Assembly (NCBI RefSeq): GCF_000430705.1
Contig: NZ_AUMN01000003.1
Span: forward strand, 62,001-126,000
Reading direction: 5' to 3'
DNA length: 64,000 bases
DNA from: Arthrobacter castelli DSM 16402
GTDB taxonomy: Bacteria; Actinomycetota; Actinomycetes; Actinomycetales; Micrococcaceae
Of this stretch, positions 27,344 to 36,378 are shown piece by piece. The position numbers and the translations under genes are program-made. The notes under the pieces were generated by a model. That model was given only the letters and a program-made list of their open reading frames with translations. It was not told the DNA's origin and searched no databases. Within the stretch, counting starts at the first letter, position 1. Each line of letters starts with the position of its first letter.

Positions 27344-29893
27344 ATGCTTCCGCGGAAGAAAAGCGTTGCACGGCCGGTCGCAGGCGCACTTACATGTGCC
27401 GTCGTCGCCGTTGGAGGGTTTAGCCTCCCGGCCAACGCCGTTCAGGAATCGGAGTCCCAGTCGCCGGGTATCCAACTCGAGCAGCTGGACAGGGGCCTGG
27501 TCGCGGCCACTACCTCTGAAGGGAACTTCTTGAGCTGGCGGCTGCTGGCCACGGAGGTCACCGGCGCCACCAAAGAAGGCCTCACCGGAGCGAACTTCGC
27601 CGTGTACCGCAATGGTGAAAAGATCGCCACCGTTACGGACAGCACCAACTATCTCGACCCACGAGGCGGCCGGAAGGCTCATTACTCAGTTGCCGCCGTC
27701 GTCGACGGCCATCAACTGCACCGGAGCGAGTCCGTGACACCGTGGGAACAGAACTACACGGAGATTCCGCTGCAGAAACCCGAGCCCGGCGTGACGCCGG
27801 ACGGTGAGTCCTACACTTACTCGGCGAACGACATGAGTATCGGTGACATGGACGGCGACGGCGACTACGAGTACGTGGTGAAGTGGGAACCGTCCAATTC
27901 CAAGGACGTGTCCCAGGTTGGCTATACCGGCCCGACCTACGTGGATACCTACACCATGGAAGGGGAGTTGCTCTACCGGATCGATCTGGGCGTCAACATC
28001 CGTTCCGGCGCGCACTACACTCAGCTGAACGTCTACGATTTCGACGGCGATGGCCGGTCCGAGATCATGGTCAAGACGGCCCCGGGCACCAAAACCATCA
28101 GCTATGACGACGACGGCAATGTCGCCGGGCAGCAGTACATCACCATGCCGAAGAAGGATGTGAAAGCCGGGTACAACCACCAGGATGACTACCGGATGAG
28201 TGCGGCCGACTACTACGACCACGTGGTGGACATGTTCCGCGGCTGGCACGAGCATCCCCAGGTGAAGGCGGGAAACTGGCCTGCGACGCTGGAGGAGGCC
28301 TTCGGAATCGAACCGCGGTACGAATATCCGTTGTCCAAGGCCGATGCGCAGTCGCTGGCCGACTACTTCATGGATGTCTACGCGCCATCGCGCAGTGACC
28401 GCAACAAACTGCGGCAGTTCGAAGGGTTCGTCCTCACCGGACCTGAATACCTCACCGTCTTCGACGGGGCCACCGGCGAGGAGCTGGACACCGTCCGGTA
28501 CGAACCGGGCCGCACCGATGACGGGCTGATGTGGGGCGACTACGCCTACCCCCGGATTGAGCCCGGCAACCGGGTCGACCGGTTCCTCTCCGGAGTGGCA
28601 TACCTCGACGGCAAGCACCCCACCGCCATCATTGCCCGCGGCTACTACACCCGCGCCGCCATCGTTGCCTACAACTTCAACGGTGAGAACCTGAGCAAGG
28701 AGTGGACAGTGGACAGCGGCTGGACGCCGATGGACAACCCTTTCAACGCCACCCCGCACGGCACGGATGGAACCGACACGAAGTTCGGCTCGATCACCAC
28801 TCAGGGCTTCCACTCGCTCACTGCTGCCGACGTCGACGGCGACGGCAAACAGGAGATCGTCTACGGCGGCGCCACCATCGACCAGGACGGGTCGCTGCTG
28901 TACAGCTCCTTCGACGAACTGCCACCCGGCAGCGCCGATCCCGGTGCCCGGGCCCGGCTGGGACACGGTGACGCGATGCATGTCACCGACATCAATCCCG
29001 ACCGTAAGGGTCTGGAAATTTTCACCGTGCATGAAGGGGCGAGTTCCGCGCCATACGGCTACGTGATGCGCGACGCGGCCACCGGGGAAGTGGTATTTGG
29101 CGAGTACTCGGGTGCGGACACCGGACGGGGGATGGTCGGCGATGTCCGCAAGGATATCCGCGGGATTGAAAGCTGGGCCATGGGCATGCAGTCAGCCACC
29201 GGGGCAGACCTTGGTGAACAGATGCCGGGAACGAATATGAGCATCAAATGGTCGGCGGACATGACCACGCAGATCATTACCGGATCCGGTGATACCCCTC
29301 CCAGCATTGAGAACTGGCAGGAAGGGACGGTGCTGACCGCCGATGGCACCCGAACCAACAACGGCACCAAGGGAAATCCAGCCCTGGTGGCTGACGCATT
29401 CGGCGACTGGCGCGAGGAGATGTTTGTCCGGACTGCCGACAGCTCCGCCATCCGCGTCTACCTCAGTACGGAGGTGACGGATCATAAACTCACCACGCTG
29501 ATGCATGACCCGCAATACCGCGCCGAGGTTGCCCGCCAGAACACCGCATACAATCAGCCTTCCTACACCAGCTACTACCTGGCCTCTGACATGGACTTCA
29601 GGGACGTTCCGGTACCTGATCTGTGGACACCGGGTGCCGTGGCTGGTTTGAACGAACGATTGGATCAGTTGGTCGACGCCGGCGACGTCACCGGGCCTAT
29701 CGCCCATCAACTGGATGCTGCCATTGGTCAGGCGGAACGCGCTGCGGGGCAATCCAAATGGAATCAGGCGGTCATGTTCCTCGAGCGCGCGTTGACGCGC
29801 CTGGAGCGCCTAAAGAAGCCCGACGACGTTTCCGATGCCGCCAAGCGCACTCTGCTGCACCGGACGAAAACGGTACTGTCGATGCTCCGCTAG
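27344..29893 (+). CDS. Rhamnogalacturonan lyase, PL11 family, secreted
   Basis: An 849-residue extracellular enzyme cleaving the alternating rhamnose-galacturonate backbone of rhamnogalacturonan I by beta-elimination. A signal peptide ends near SLPANA. A beta-sandwich of about 80 residues comes next. An eight-bladed-propeller-type catalytic domain follows, with repeated Ca-binding DxDGDG motifs (DMDGDGDYEYVVKWEPSNSK; YDFDGDGRSEIMVKTAPG; ADVDGDGKQEIVYGG). The last 85 or so residues form a helical, Leu/Ala-rich module resembling the FIMAH domain. The start at 27344 follows GAAAGGA. No LPXTG anchor is visible, so the protein is probably released or held by the C-terminal module. Confidence 0.93.
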   Translation: MLPRKKSVARPVAGALTCAVVAVGGFSLPANAVQESESQSPGIQLEQLDRGLVAATTSEGNFLSWRLLATEVTGATKEGLTGANFAVYRNGEKIATVTDSTNYLDPRGGRKAHYSVAAVVDGHQLHRSESVTPWEQNYTEIPLQKPEPGVTPDGESYTYSANDMSIGDMDGDGDYEYVVKWEPSNSKDVSQVGYTGPTYVDTYTMEGELLYRIDLGVNIRSGAHYTQLNVYDFDGDGRSEIMVKTAPGTKTISYDDDGNVAGQQYITMPKKDVKAGYNHQDDYRMSAADYYDHVVDMFRGWHEHPQVKAGNWPATLEEAFGIEPRYEYPLSKADAQSLADYFMDVYAPSRSDRNKLRQFEGFVLTGPEYLTVFDGATGEELDTVRYEPGRTDDGLMWGDYAYPRIEPGNRVDRFLSGVAYLDGKHPTAIIARGYYTRAAIVAYNFNGENLSKEWTVDSGWTPMDNPFNATPHGTDGTDTKFGSITTQGFHSLTAADVDGDGKQEIVYGGATIDQDGSLLYSSFDELPPGSADPGARARLGHGDAMHVTDINPDRKGLEIFTVHEGASSAPYGYVMRDAATGEVVFGEYSGADTGRGMVGDVRKDIRGIESWAMGMQSATGADLGEQMPGTNMSIKWSADMTTQIITGSGDTPPSIENWQEGTVLTADGTRTNNGTKGNPALVADAFGDWREEMFVRTADSSAIRVYLSTEVTDHKLTTLMHDPQYRAEVARQNTAYNQPSYTSYYLASDMDFRDVPVPDLWTPGAVAGLNERLDQLVDAGDVTGPIAHQLDAAIGQAERAAGQSKWNQAVMFLERALTRLERLKKPDDVSDAAKRTLLHRTKTVLSMLR

Positions 29894-29930
29894 GCGTACT
29901 GGGACGGGGGCTGTTTACAGACGTAAGGAT

Positions 29931-29983
29931 GAAGACCTCCTGAGCTGGCGGTAACGACACCGATCCGAACTCAGGAGGTCTTC
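29931..29983. repeat. 13-bp perfect inverted repeat (possible IS end)
   Basis: GAAGACCTCCTGA at 29931-29943 and TCAGGAGGTCTTC at 29971-29983 are perfectly complementary across a 27-base loop. The following bases encode a short peptide resembling the N-terminus of IS481-type transposases (MSPRHARLAAAGRKTLV), so the repeat may belong to an insertion-sequence remnant. It could instead be a transcription terminator for the lyase; there is no T-run. Confidence 0.45.
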
Positions 29984-30238
29984 GTGTCCCCTCGTCATGC
30001 CCGTTTGGCTGCCGCCGGTAGGAAGACTCTGGTGGCACCGAAGGGCAGGGTTATGACCCCTCTGTGTGGCAGCTTGATCCGGTCGCCGTTGAACAGATCC
30101 GATCTCAGGCGCAGAAACAACCGGTACGACTGGGAAGCCCCCGGGGTCATGAACCACGTGGCTGTGAAGAAACTCGGCTGGATTCCCGATGGCCGTATCA
30201 GGCTCGACTACGTCGAAGCGCCGCCCGGACGCAGATGA
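29984..30238 (+). pseudogene. Remnant ORF(s), probably transposase 5' scrap joined to an unknown gene's 3' end
   Basis: An 84-codon frame with no recognisable full domain. Its first 17 residues resemble the start of IS481-family transposases. The last 35 or so (YDWEAPGVMNHVAVKKLGW, then IPDGRIRLDYVEA) look like the natural end of a different protein, because a strong terminator follows directly. A second frame between 30046 and 30115 (YDPSVWQLDPVAVEQIRS) also looks protein-like, suggesting a frameshifted remnant. I could not assign the parent gene. This accounts for the 381-base gap between the lyase and the MFS gene. Confidence 0.35.
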
Positions 30239-30266
30239 TGCGTACCGGGCGGCGCCTTTTTCTTCT
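30218..30266 (+). terminator. Rho-independent terminator
   Basis: GCGCCGCCCGG (30218-30228) pairs perfectly with CCGGGCGGCGC (30245-30255), followed by CTTTTTCTTCT. This is the clearest intrinsic terminator in the window. It overlaps the stop of the remnant frame ending at 30238. It is oriented for plus-strand transcripts, but the intact gene after it points the other way. Confidence 0.85.
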
Positions 30267-30274
30267 GTGTGTGC

Positions 30275-31663
30275 TTAGTGGCGCTGAGCTTGAGCGTGAT
30301 TCTGTGTCCGGCCCCGATCCTGAGCCTGATCCTGAGGCGCCTGTTCGCCGTCGAGGGACTGCGTAGTGACGTCGAAGGTTTCCTTTGACAACCATGCCGC
30401 CACCGCGGAGATCATTGAGATGCCGAGCGTGATGCCGCCGATGACCAACGGAACTGAGTCAGATCCAGGCGGCGCAATGAACGCGAAGAGGCTCGGCAGC
30501 ATCGCCACCAGGAACAAGGCGATATTCTGCGACAGCGCGAAGCCGGCCATGCGGTTGCGGGTCGGGAACATCTCCTGGAAGAAGCTCGCGAAGGTCGCGT
30601 TCCACATCTGGTAAAGAATTCCAAACATGAGCACAGCGAGGACGACGGTTAGCACCACATTGCGCTCACTCACAGCCCACAGATAGGGAAATGTGAGAAC
30701 ACCGGCACTGAGCGGGCCGAAGATCATCAGCGGTCGACGGCCGATCCGGTCGGACAGCTGTCCGAAGAACGGGATGAGAATGATCGCGACGATGTTCGCG
30801 ACAACAGGCATCCACAGGTAAGTCTCTTCGCTCATGCCAATGCCGTAGGACTCCTGCGTGGCGTAAGCGGTGCCGAAGATGACGACAGTGGTTCCGATGA
30901 CATTGGCCAGGCCCATGCACACTGCCCGTACAACAGTGCCACCATTTTCGCGGAAGACCCGCCATACTGAGGTCTGCTCGGGTTGCTTCTTCGAGTGCTC
31001 GATAAAGACTTCCGATTCACGGACCTTCATGCGGATAATCATCGCGGCGGCTATAACGACTGCGCTGAGGAGGAAGGGCACGCGCCATCCCCACGCCTGG
31101 AAAGCCTCGTCGCTGAGCAAGGTGGACAAAGGGATGAAAGCGGCGGTTCCAAGGATGCTGCCGACTTGGGTTCCCTGCAGACTGAAGCTTGCATAGAAGC
31201 CGCGCTTGTTATCGGGTGCGTGCTCGACGATCATGGCGCTCGCGCCGCTCAGTTCGCCGGCAACAGCGAAGCCTTGGACGAGCCGCAGAACCACGAGGAG
31301 GAGCGGTGCCAGCAAGCCGACTTGCCCGTACGTGGGGAGGAGCCCGACGACGAACGTCGAGACGCCCATGAGCAGCATCGCCATAACCAGGACGTTCTTA
31401 CGCCCGTGACGGTCGCCCAGGTTGCCGAGGATGAAGGCACCGAGCGGGCGGGCGACATAGCCGACGCCGTAGGTCGCCAGAGACGCGATCACTGCAATCG
31501 CCGGGTCTCCCTCGGGGAAGAATATCTGGGGGAAGATCAGCGCAGCGGCCGTCCCGTAGATTGCGAAATCGTAGTACTCGAGGGTGCTCCCGATCCAGCC
31601 ACTCGCGGCGGCCCGGCGGGATTGCGTGCGCGAGTGCTCCGCTGCTGTCACTTCATCGTGCAT
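30275..31663 (-). CDS. MFS transporter, metabolite:H+ symporter (MHS) type
   Basis: A 462-residue proton symporter with 12 predicted membrane helices. MHS-family marks are GSTLEYYDFAIYGTAAAL in TM1, the loop GNLGDRHGRKNVL between TM2 and TM3 and the central repeat GQLSDRIGRRPLMI. The hydrophilic C-terminus is unusually Gln/Arg/His-rich (APQDQAQDRGRTQNHAQ). It starts at 31663 behind GGAGGA. MHS members usually carry organic acids or osmolytes such as shikimate or proline; with these neighbours a uronate or unsaturated oligogalacturonide product is possible. Two LacI-type operators stand upstream. Confidence 0.88.
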   Translation of the reverse strand: MHDEVTAAEHSRTQSRRAAASGWIGSTLEYYDFAIYGTAAALIFPQIFFPEGDPAIAVIASLATYGVGYVARPLGAFILGNLGDRHGRKNVLVMAMLLMGVSTFVVGLLPTYGQVGLLAPLLLVVLRLVQGFAVAGELSGASAMIVEHAPDNKRGFYASFSLQGTQVGSILGTAAFIPLSTLLSDEAFQAWGWRVPFLLSAVVIAAAMIIRMKVRESEVFIEHSKKQPEQTSVWRVFRENGGTVVRAVCMGLANVIGTTVVIFGTAYATQESYGIGMSEETYLWMPVVANIVAIILIPFFGQLSDRIGRRPLMIFGPLSAGVLTFPYLWAVSERNVVLTVVLAVLMFGILYQMWNATFASFFQEMFPTRNRMAGFALSQNIALFLVAMLPSLFAFIAPPGSDSVPLVIGGITLGISMISAVAAWLSKETFDVTTQSLDGEQAPQDQAQDRGRTQNHAQAQRH

Positions 31664-31708
31664 CTGGTCCTCCAAATATCGTCTCAGTTTGTGTGTTGAG
31701 ACACATCA

Positions 31709-31743
31709 AGTAAGCGCTTTCCAGTAAAACATGAATCGATTCA
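31709..31743. promoter_or_regulatory. Two adjacent LacI-type operators upstream of the MFS gene
   Basis: AAGCGCTT at 31712-31719, inside AGTAAGCGCTTTCC (31709-31722), belongs to the GGAAAGCGCTTTCC group. The perfect 12-bp palindrome TGAATCGATTCA at 31732-31743 belongs to the group seen before rhaI. Their co-occurrence suggests control by two different LacI proteins. Confidence 0.7.
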
Positions 31744-31796
31744 AGGCACAACCCTCCTGCCATCTCGTGCGCGCTTGGGATGACGCGTAATGGCGG

Positions 31797-32783
31797 TCAT
31801 GGCATTCTGAAAGTCTCGCGGATGAAGCGGATGTGCTCTGCCTGTTGAAAGGGGCCACCGTTTTCATGTCCGTTGTAGCTGAAAACGTTCATCTCTTTGG
31901 GTCCGGCATAGTGGTTGTAAGCCGCATACACGCACGACGGCGGGCAGACGGCGTCGAGCAGGCCCACCGAGAATAGGGCAGGCAAGGTGCTCCGTGCCGC
32001 GAAGTTGACGCCGTCGAAGTAGCTCAGCGTACGGAATACCCGCTCTTCCTGTCCGCGGCGCATCCCCAGATATCGGACCAACTCGCTGTACGGCTGTGTA
32101 TCGACGATCTCTGTGGCCCGGCGGATATGGGCCAAAAACGGAACGTCGATGATGGCGGCCATCGGCGGATGGTCAAGGATAACCGGAGCCAGCGCAGAGG
32201 CTGCCAGGCAAATGCCTCCGCCCTGGCTGCCGCCGGACAGCAGGACCTGTTCTGGGTCCACCGCCGGGTGGGATTGAGCGGCCTGGACTGCGCGGACGCT
32301 GTCGGTGAAGAGTCGGCGATAGTAGTAGTTTTCCTCGGACTCGATTCCCTGCGTGAGGTGTCCGCCCACGTGCGGTCCGCCTACTGCTCCATCGGGTGTA
32401 TCGCCTGGGCGGTGTCCGGCTCCTTGTCCGCGCAGATCCATCACAAAGTGGGCGACGCCGGCGGACGGGATGGCCGTCCACTCTCCCGGCAGGCTCCTGC
32501 CGCCGCCGTAGCCAATAAACGTCACCACTACCGGCATTGGTCCCTTTACGTGCCGCGGCCGCAGCATCCAGCCTCGCACGGGGTCACCACCGTGCCCGGC
32601 GAACGTCACGTCCTCAGTCACCAGCTGCGAATAGCCGGCATCCACCTCGTCGAAGGTGGCATCCAATGGATAGCTGGAGGCGCCGGCCAGTGTGGTCTTC
32701 CAAAAGTCGTCAAAGTCCATTGGTTCGTCGCGCTGTGGCAGGTAGTTCCGGAGCTCATGAAGAGGGAGATCGAATCGAGGCAT
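31797..32783 (-). CDS. Acetyl(xylan) esterase / cephalosporin-C deacetylase family (CE7)
   Basis: A 328-residue alpha/beta-hydrolase of the AXE1/CE7 family, which removes acetyl groups from sugars or short oligosaccharides in the cytoplasm; no signal peptide is seen. The N-terminus MPRFDLPLHELRNYLP, the FDDFW segment and the RGQ of MDLRGQGAG are family traits. The catalytic triad is visible: Ser in SGGSQGGG, Asp in VGLLDAVCPPS and His in YNGHENGG. Beside a GH42 enzyme and a PL11 lyase, deacetylation of imported pectin fragments is the likely job. Confidence 0.92.
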   Translation of the reverse strand: MPRFDLPLHELRNYLPQRDEPMDFDDFWKTTLAGASSYPLDATFDEVDAGYSQLVTEDVTFAGHGGDPVRGWMLRPRHVKGPMPVVVTFIGYGGGRSLPGEWTAIPSAGVAHFVMDLRGQGAGHRPGDTPDGAVGGPHVGGHLTQGIESEENYYYRRLFTDSVRAVQAAQSHPAVDPEQVLLSGGSQGGGICLAASALAPVILDHPPMAAIIDVPFLAHIRRATEIVDTQPYSELVRYLGMRRGQEERVFRTLSYFDGVNFAARSTLPALFSVGLLDAVCPPSCVYAAYNHYAGPKEMNVFSYNGHENGGPFQQAEHIRFIRETFRMP

Positions 32784-32846
32784 GTCGTACTTTCCAATAT
32801 TGAAATGAAGCTGGTTGTATGTTGAATCACATTACATCGCATACTT

Positions 32847-32858
32847 TGATACGATTCA
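32847..32858. promoter_or_regulatory. LacI-type operator between esterase and GH42
   Basis: TGATACGATTCA at 32847-32858 differs from the perfect TGAATCGATTCA by two bases. A half-site TTGAATCA lies at 32822-32829. Both are in the 166-base gap between the divergent esterase and GH42 genes and could control both. Confidence 0.55.
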
Positions 32859-32949
32859 ACGACGGACGGCGCCTTCCAGTGGACTTATCGGCCCTTGTCT
32901 TCCGGAATGGCATTTGTGGTCTTCACTGCGCTGCTGGTAAGGAGAATCG

Positions 32950-34953
32950 ATGTATTACGGTGCCGATTACAACCCCGAACAATGGCCGGAGAGCGTGTGG
33001 CCGGAGGATATTGTCCGGATGCGCGAGGCCGGGGTGAACATGGTGACCCTCGGAGTGTTCGCATGGTCGCGGATCCAGCCCGATGAAGACACCTTTGATT
33101 TTGAGTGGTTGGACCGCATTATTGAACTGTTGCACGACGCCGGCATAGCAGTTGACCTGGCCACCGCCACTGCTTCCCCGCCACCTTGGGCAACTGCGAA
33201 GTACCCGGAGATTCTCCCGGCCGACGAAAACGGAGCGGCGTACTGGCCTGGAAGCCGGCAGCATTACTCGCCATCCTCACCCGCCTACAGGCGTCTGGCT
33301 TCCCGGCTCGTCACCCGGCTCGTCGAACGCTATGCGAAGCATCCCGCCGTCGTGATGTGGCACGTGAATAACGAATATGGATGCCATCTGCCGCAGGATT
33401 TCTCCGATTCCGCACGGGACGCCTTCAGGAAATGGCTGCGGGAACGGTATGAGAGCGTTGATGCCTTGAACGAGGCGTGGGGCACATGGTTTTGGTCCCA
33501 GCGGTATACGTCTTTCGAGGAAATCTATCCTCCCCGGCGCGCGCCCTACAGCCACAACCCCTGTCAGCTGCTGGACTTCAGGCGCTTCACCTCCGACGCC
33601 ATGCTGGATTGCTTCCGGATGGAGAAGTCAATCATCCGGGCGGCCGGAGCCACCCAGCCGGTGACGACGAATTTCATGGGACCGTTCAAGCCGGCGAACT
33701 ACTGGCAATGGGCATCTGAACTGGATGTGATTTCCGACGACTGCTATCCCGATCCCAACGATCCCGAAAGCTTCCGGACCAGCGCGTTTGCCCGCGATCT
33801 GATGCGTTCGCTCAAGCCGGACACCCCGTGGGTCCTGATGGAACAATCGACCAGTGCCTTGAATTGGCGACCCAGTAACGCGCCAAAAGCACCCGGTCAG
33901 ATGGCCGCTTTGAGCATACAGGCGGTGGCCCGCGGTGCAGACGGCGTCATGTTCTTCCAATGGCGCCAATCACGAGCCGGGGCGGAAAAGTTCCATTCGG
34001 CGATGCTTCCCCATGCCGGCACAGGAACAAGAACGTGGTCCGAAGTGGTGCAGCTGGGTGCTGATCTTGGCTCCTTGCCGCAATTACCGGCTGGCGCGAT
34101 GGACGCCAGGGTGGCGATAGTCGTCGATTGGGAAAACTGGTGGGCCGTCGAAAACCCCGACCACCCCGTCGAGTTCGACTATTTGGCACAAGTGCAGCGG
34201 TGGTATGGCGTGTTCCACCGGCAGAACATTCAAGTCGACTTCGTCCACCCCTCAGCTGCGCTGGATCATTACCAACTTGTGGTGGCACCACATCTATACC
34301 TGCTCCGCAGCGCGGACGCGGCAAACCTGGCTGGCTTCGTCGACGACGGCGGGCATCTTCTGGTCACTGCCTTCAGCGACGTGGTGGACGAGAACGACCA
34401 GTTTCGTCCTGGCGGCTACCTGACTCAACTTGGTTCCGTGCTCGGTGTGGCATTGGAGGATTTTGGGGCACTGGTCCCTCCTGGCAGTTCGGGACCCGGC
34501 CGGAAGAGTGCCCGGGTGCGATTCGAGGAGGAGGCCTTCAACGGCACCTACTTTGCGGAACAAATACAGACAGCAGGGGCGGAGGTGTTGGCGAGGTTCA
34601 CCAGCGGATACAACGAGGGGGCGCCTGCCCTCACGCGCAATCATGCCGGCGCCGGGCAAGCTTGGTACCTGGCTACGGTGCCGGACTCCAGCGGTCTCGG
34701 ACTGCTCATCGGTCAGGTTCTCGACGCGGCCGGGGTGAAGCCCGTGTTGAGTAACCTTCCCGAATCCGTTGAAGCGATCCAACGGGGAAATGTACTGACG
34801 GTCATCAATCATGACGATGTGCCCGCTGCGATCGACATGTCCGGCACCGACCTGCTGGCCGGCGAAGCAGTGGACAAAGTCCATCTCGGGCCCTTCGGGT
34901 TTGCCTTCATTGCTGGTCATGCAGGCCCGCCGAATTATTCGGCAGCCTCCTAA
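32950..34953 (+). CDS. Beta-galactosidase, GH42 family
   Basis: A 667-residue cytoplasmic glycoside hydrolase. The N-terminal TIM barrel begins MYYGADYNPEQWP and carries the acid/base Glu142 (WHVNNEYGCH) and nucleophile Glu298 (WVLMEQSTSALNW). The beta-galactosidase trimerisation domain follows around residues 390-590 and a small C-terminal beta domain ends the protein. No signal peptide. AAGGAG precedes the ATG. In this context it probably removes galactose from galactan side-chain fragments of rhamnogalacturonan I. Its stop overlaps that of the convergent GPH transporter by four bases. Confidence 0.95.
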   Translation: MYYGADYNPEQWPESVWPEDIVRMREAGVNMVTLGVFAWSRIQPDEDTFDFEWLDRIIELLHDAGIAVDLATATASPPPWATAKYPEILPADENGAAYWPGSRQHYSPSSPAYRRLASRLVTRLVERYAKHPAVVMWHVNNEYGCHLPQDFSDSARDAFRKWLRERYESVDALNEAWGTWFWSQRYTSFEEIYPPRRAPYSHNPCQLLDFRRFTSDAMLDCFRMEKSIIRAAGATQPVTTNFMGPFKPANYWQWASELDVISDDCYPDPNDPESFRTSAFARDLMRSLKPDTPWVLMEQSTSALNWRPSNAPKAPGQMAALSIQAVARGADGVMFFQWRQSRAGAEKFHSAMLPHAGTGTRTWSEVVQLGADLGSLPQLPAGAMDARVAIVVDWENWWAVENPDHPVEFDYLAQVQRWYGVFHRQNIQVDFVHPSAALDHYQLVVAPHLYLLRSADAANLAGFVDDGGHLLVTAFSDVVDENDQFRPGGYLTQLGSVLGVALEDFGALVPPGSSGPGRKSARVRFEEEAFNGTYFAEQIQTAGAEVLARFTSGYNEGAPALTRNHAGAGQAWYLATVPDSSGLGLLIGQVLDAAGVKPVLSNLPESVEAIQRGNVLTVINHDDVPAAIDMSGTDLLAGEAVDKVHLGPFGFAFIAGHAGPPNYSAAS

Positions 34954-36284
34954 TCCAGGGACCTGCTCCGCTCAATTTCCACGATGAGCTCCGCATGCCG
35001 CTTGTCCGTCAGCCGGTACCAGAACATGACGGCGACAGCGGCCAGGATCAGGACGGCGGGAAATAGCCCTGCGGCAGCCCTGATGCCGAGCATCGCAGAT
35101 TGGGACTGTTCGACGGCGTCGGGAGCGTAGCTGCCCGCCGCCAGGGCGAAAGCTGCAAGGGCGCCGCCGAGGCCCATCCCCAGTTTCCTGGTCGACGACA
35201 GCACCGAATAGTTGACGCCCTCAGCGCGTACACCGGTGTTCCACTGGCCAAATTCGACGGTATCCGCCACCAGCGCCCAAACCAGAATGTTCACCAGGGC
35301 GGAGCCGATGAGGCAGACGAATATTCCGATGACGCCAACGATGGGAGCCGCGGTTGGAGCCAGGAAGACGGCGAGGCCTCCGGCAATACCAAGGATCCCG
35401 CCCGAGAAGTACATGTTCCTTTTGCCCCAGCGGTGCACCAGCCGCGGAGCCGCCACGGCCAAGGTCAGGGTCATGGCCACATGCCCGGCTGCGACCGCCG
35501 GGTACAGATACAACAGGTCCAATACGTCGCGCAGGTAGAAGATCTGCGAGGTATTAAGGGCGACAGCTCCGGTGTTGAACAGCACCGAGCTGGTGCACAG
35601 CACCAGCAGCGGTTTGTTGCCCCGCAACGCCGTCATACTCTGTGCGAGCGAAATTTTTACCACGTCACGCTGGACCCGTTCGCGGGTGACGGCGGCGGTG
35701 AAGAAATACAGGCCTGATCCTGCGACGACGAAGATTACCGTCAGGACGGTGAAGATTCTCTGCAAGTCGTTGCCGGGCACCATCAGCGGTGCGACGAATA
35801 TGCCCAGCGCGGAGGAGCACAGCAAGCCTCCGATAGTGCGAGCTCCGGCCAGCCTCGCACGGTCCCGCGGGTTCTGGGTCATTGCCCCGATCAGGCACCC
35901 GTAGGGAATGTTCACCAGGCTGTAGCCCATGGAGAATGCTGCATAGGTGACGTAGGCGTAGATCAGTTTGCTGGTTTCGCCGATATCCGGAACGTTGAAT
36001 GCTGCTGCCATGAGTACCAGCGGAACAAAGCCGAAGAGCAGGAAGGGCCGGAATTTGCCCCACCTGCGGCTGAAACTGTGGTCGACGATCCGACCGGCGG
36101 CGATGTCCGCGAAGGCGTGGAAAATCCGTACCACCAGCAGGAGCGTACCCGCCGCAGCGGCGCCGATGCCCGCGACGTCGGTGTAATACAACAGCAGGAA
36201 CAGATTCGCAGTGCTGATCGTCATGCTGTTGGCGGTATCTGCCGCGCCGTAGCCGAGAACACTTACACTGCTGAGCTTCTTCAT
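34950..36284 (-). CDS. GPH-family sugar:cation symporter (MelB-like MFS)
   Basis: A 444-residue glycoside-pentoside-hexuronide symporter with about 12 membrane helices. It shows LGYGAADTANSM in TM1, the cation-site region FLLLYYTDVAG, and the loop GRIVDHSFSRRWGKFRPFLL, the classic GPH motif. It could import galacturonides, rhamnogalacturonan disaccharides or galactosides. I prefer the ATG at 36284 (AAGG upstream); the frame is open to an ATG at 36362, but that would add an odd Pro/Ala-rich 26-residue leader. It probably forms an operon with the upstream dehydrogenase and LacI gene. Confidence 0.9.
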   Translation of the reverse strand: MKKLSSVSVLGYGAADTANSMTISTANLFLLLYYTDVAGIGAAAAGTLLLVVRIFHAFADIAAGRIVDHSFSRRWGKFRPFLLFGFVPLVLMAAAFNVPDIGETSKLIYAYVTYAAFSMGYSLVNIPYGCLIGAMTQNPRDRARLAGARTIGGLLCSSALGIFVAPLMVPGNDLQRIFTVLTVIFVVAGSGLYFFTAAVTRERVQRDVVKISLAQSMTALRGNKPLLVLCTSSVLFNTGAVALNTSQIFYLRDVLDLLYLYPAVAAGHVAMTLTLAVAAPRLVHRWGKRNMYFSGGILGIAGGLAVFLAPTAAPIVGVIGIFVCLIGSALVNILVWALVADTVEFGQWNTGVRAEGVNYSVLSSTRKLGMGLGGALAAFALAAGSYAPDAVEQSQSAMLGIRAAAGLFPAVLILAAVAVMFWYRLTDKRHAELIVEIERSRSLD

Positions 36285-36378
36285 TCCGCTGCAGCCTTGT
36301 GGCTGATCCTTTCGTGCTGTTGGTGGCCCCGCCGGCCGAGCCGGCGGGGGCCTGTCTGACATAGCCCGATGAACCTAG

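Noticed and set aside
27686-29032. 448-codon minus-strand frame inside the PL11 lyase
   Set aside because: Composition is typical of an antisense shadow (Val/Gly/His-rich); the lyase frame is unmistakable.
30064-30238. Resemblance of VMNHVAVKKLGWIPD to the end of M6-type metalloproteases
   Set aside because: Too short and without the zinc motif; left unassigned.
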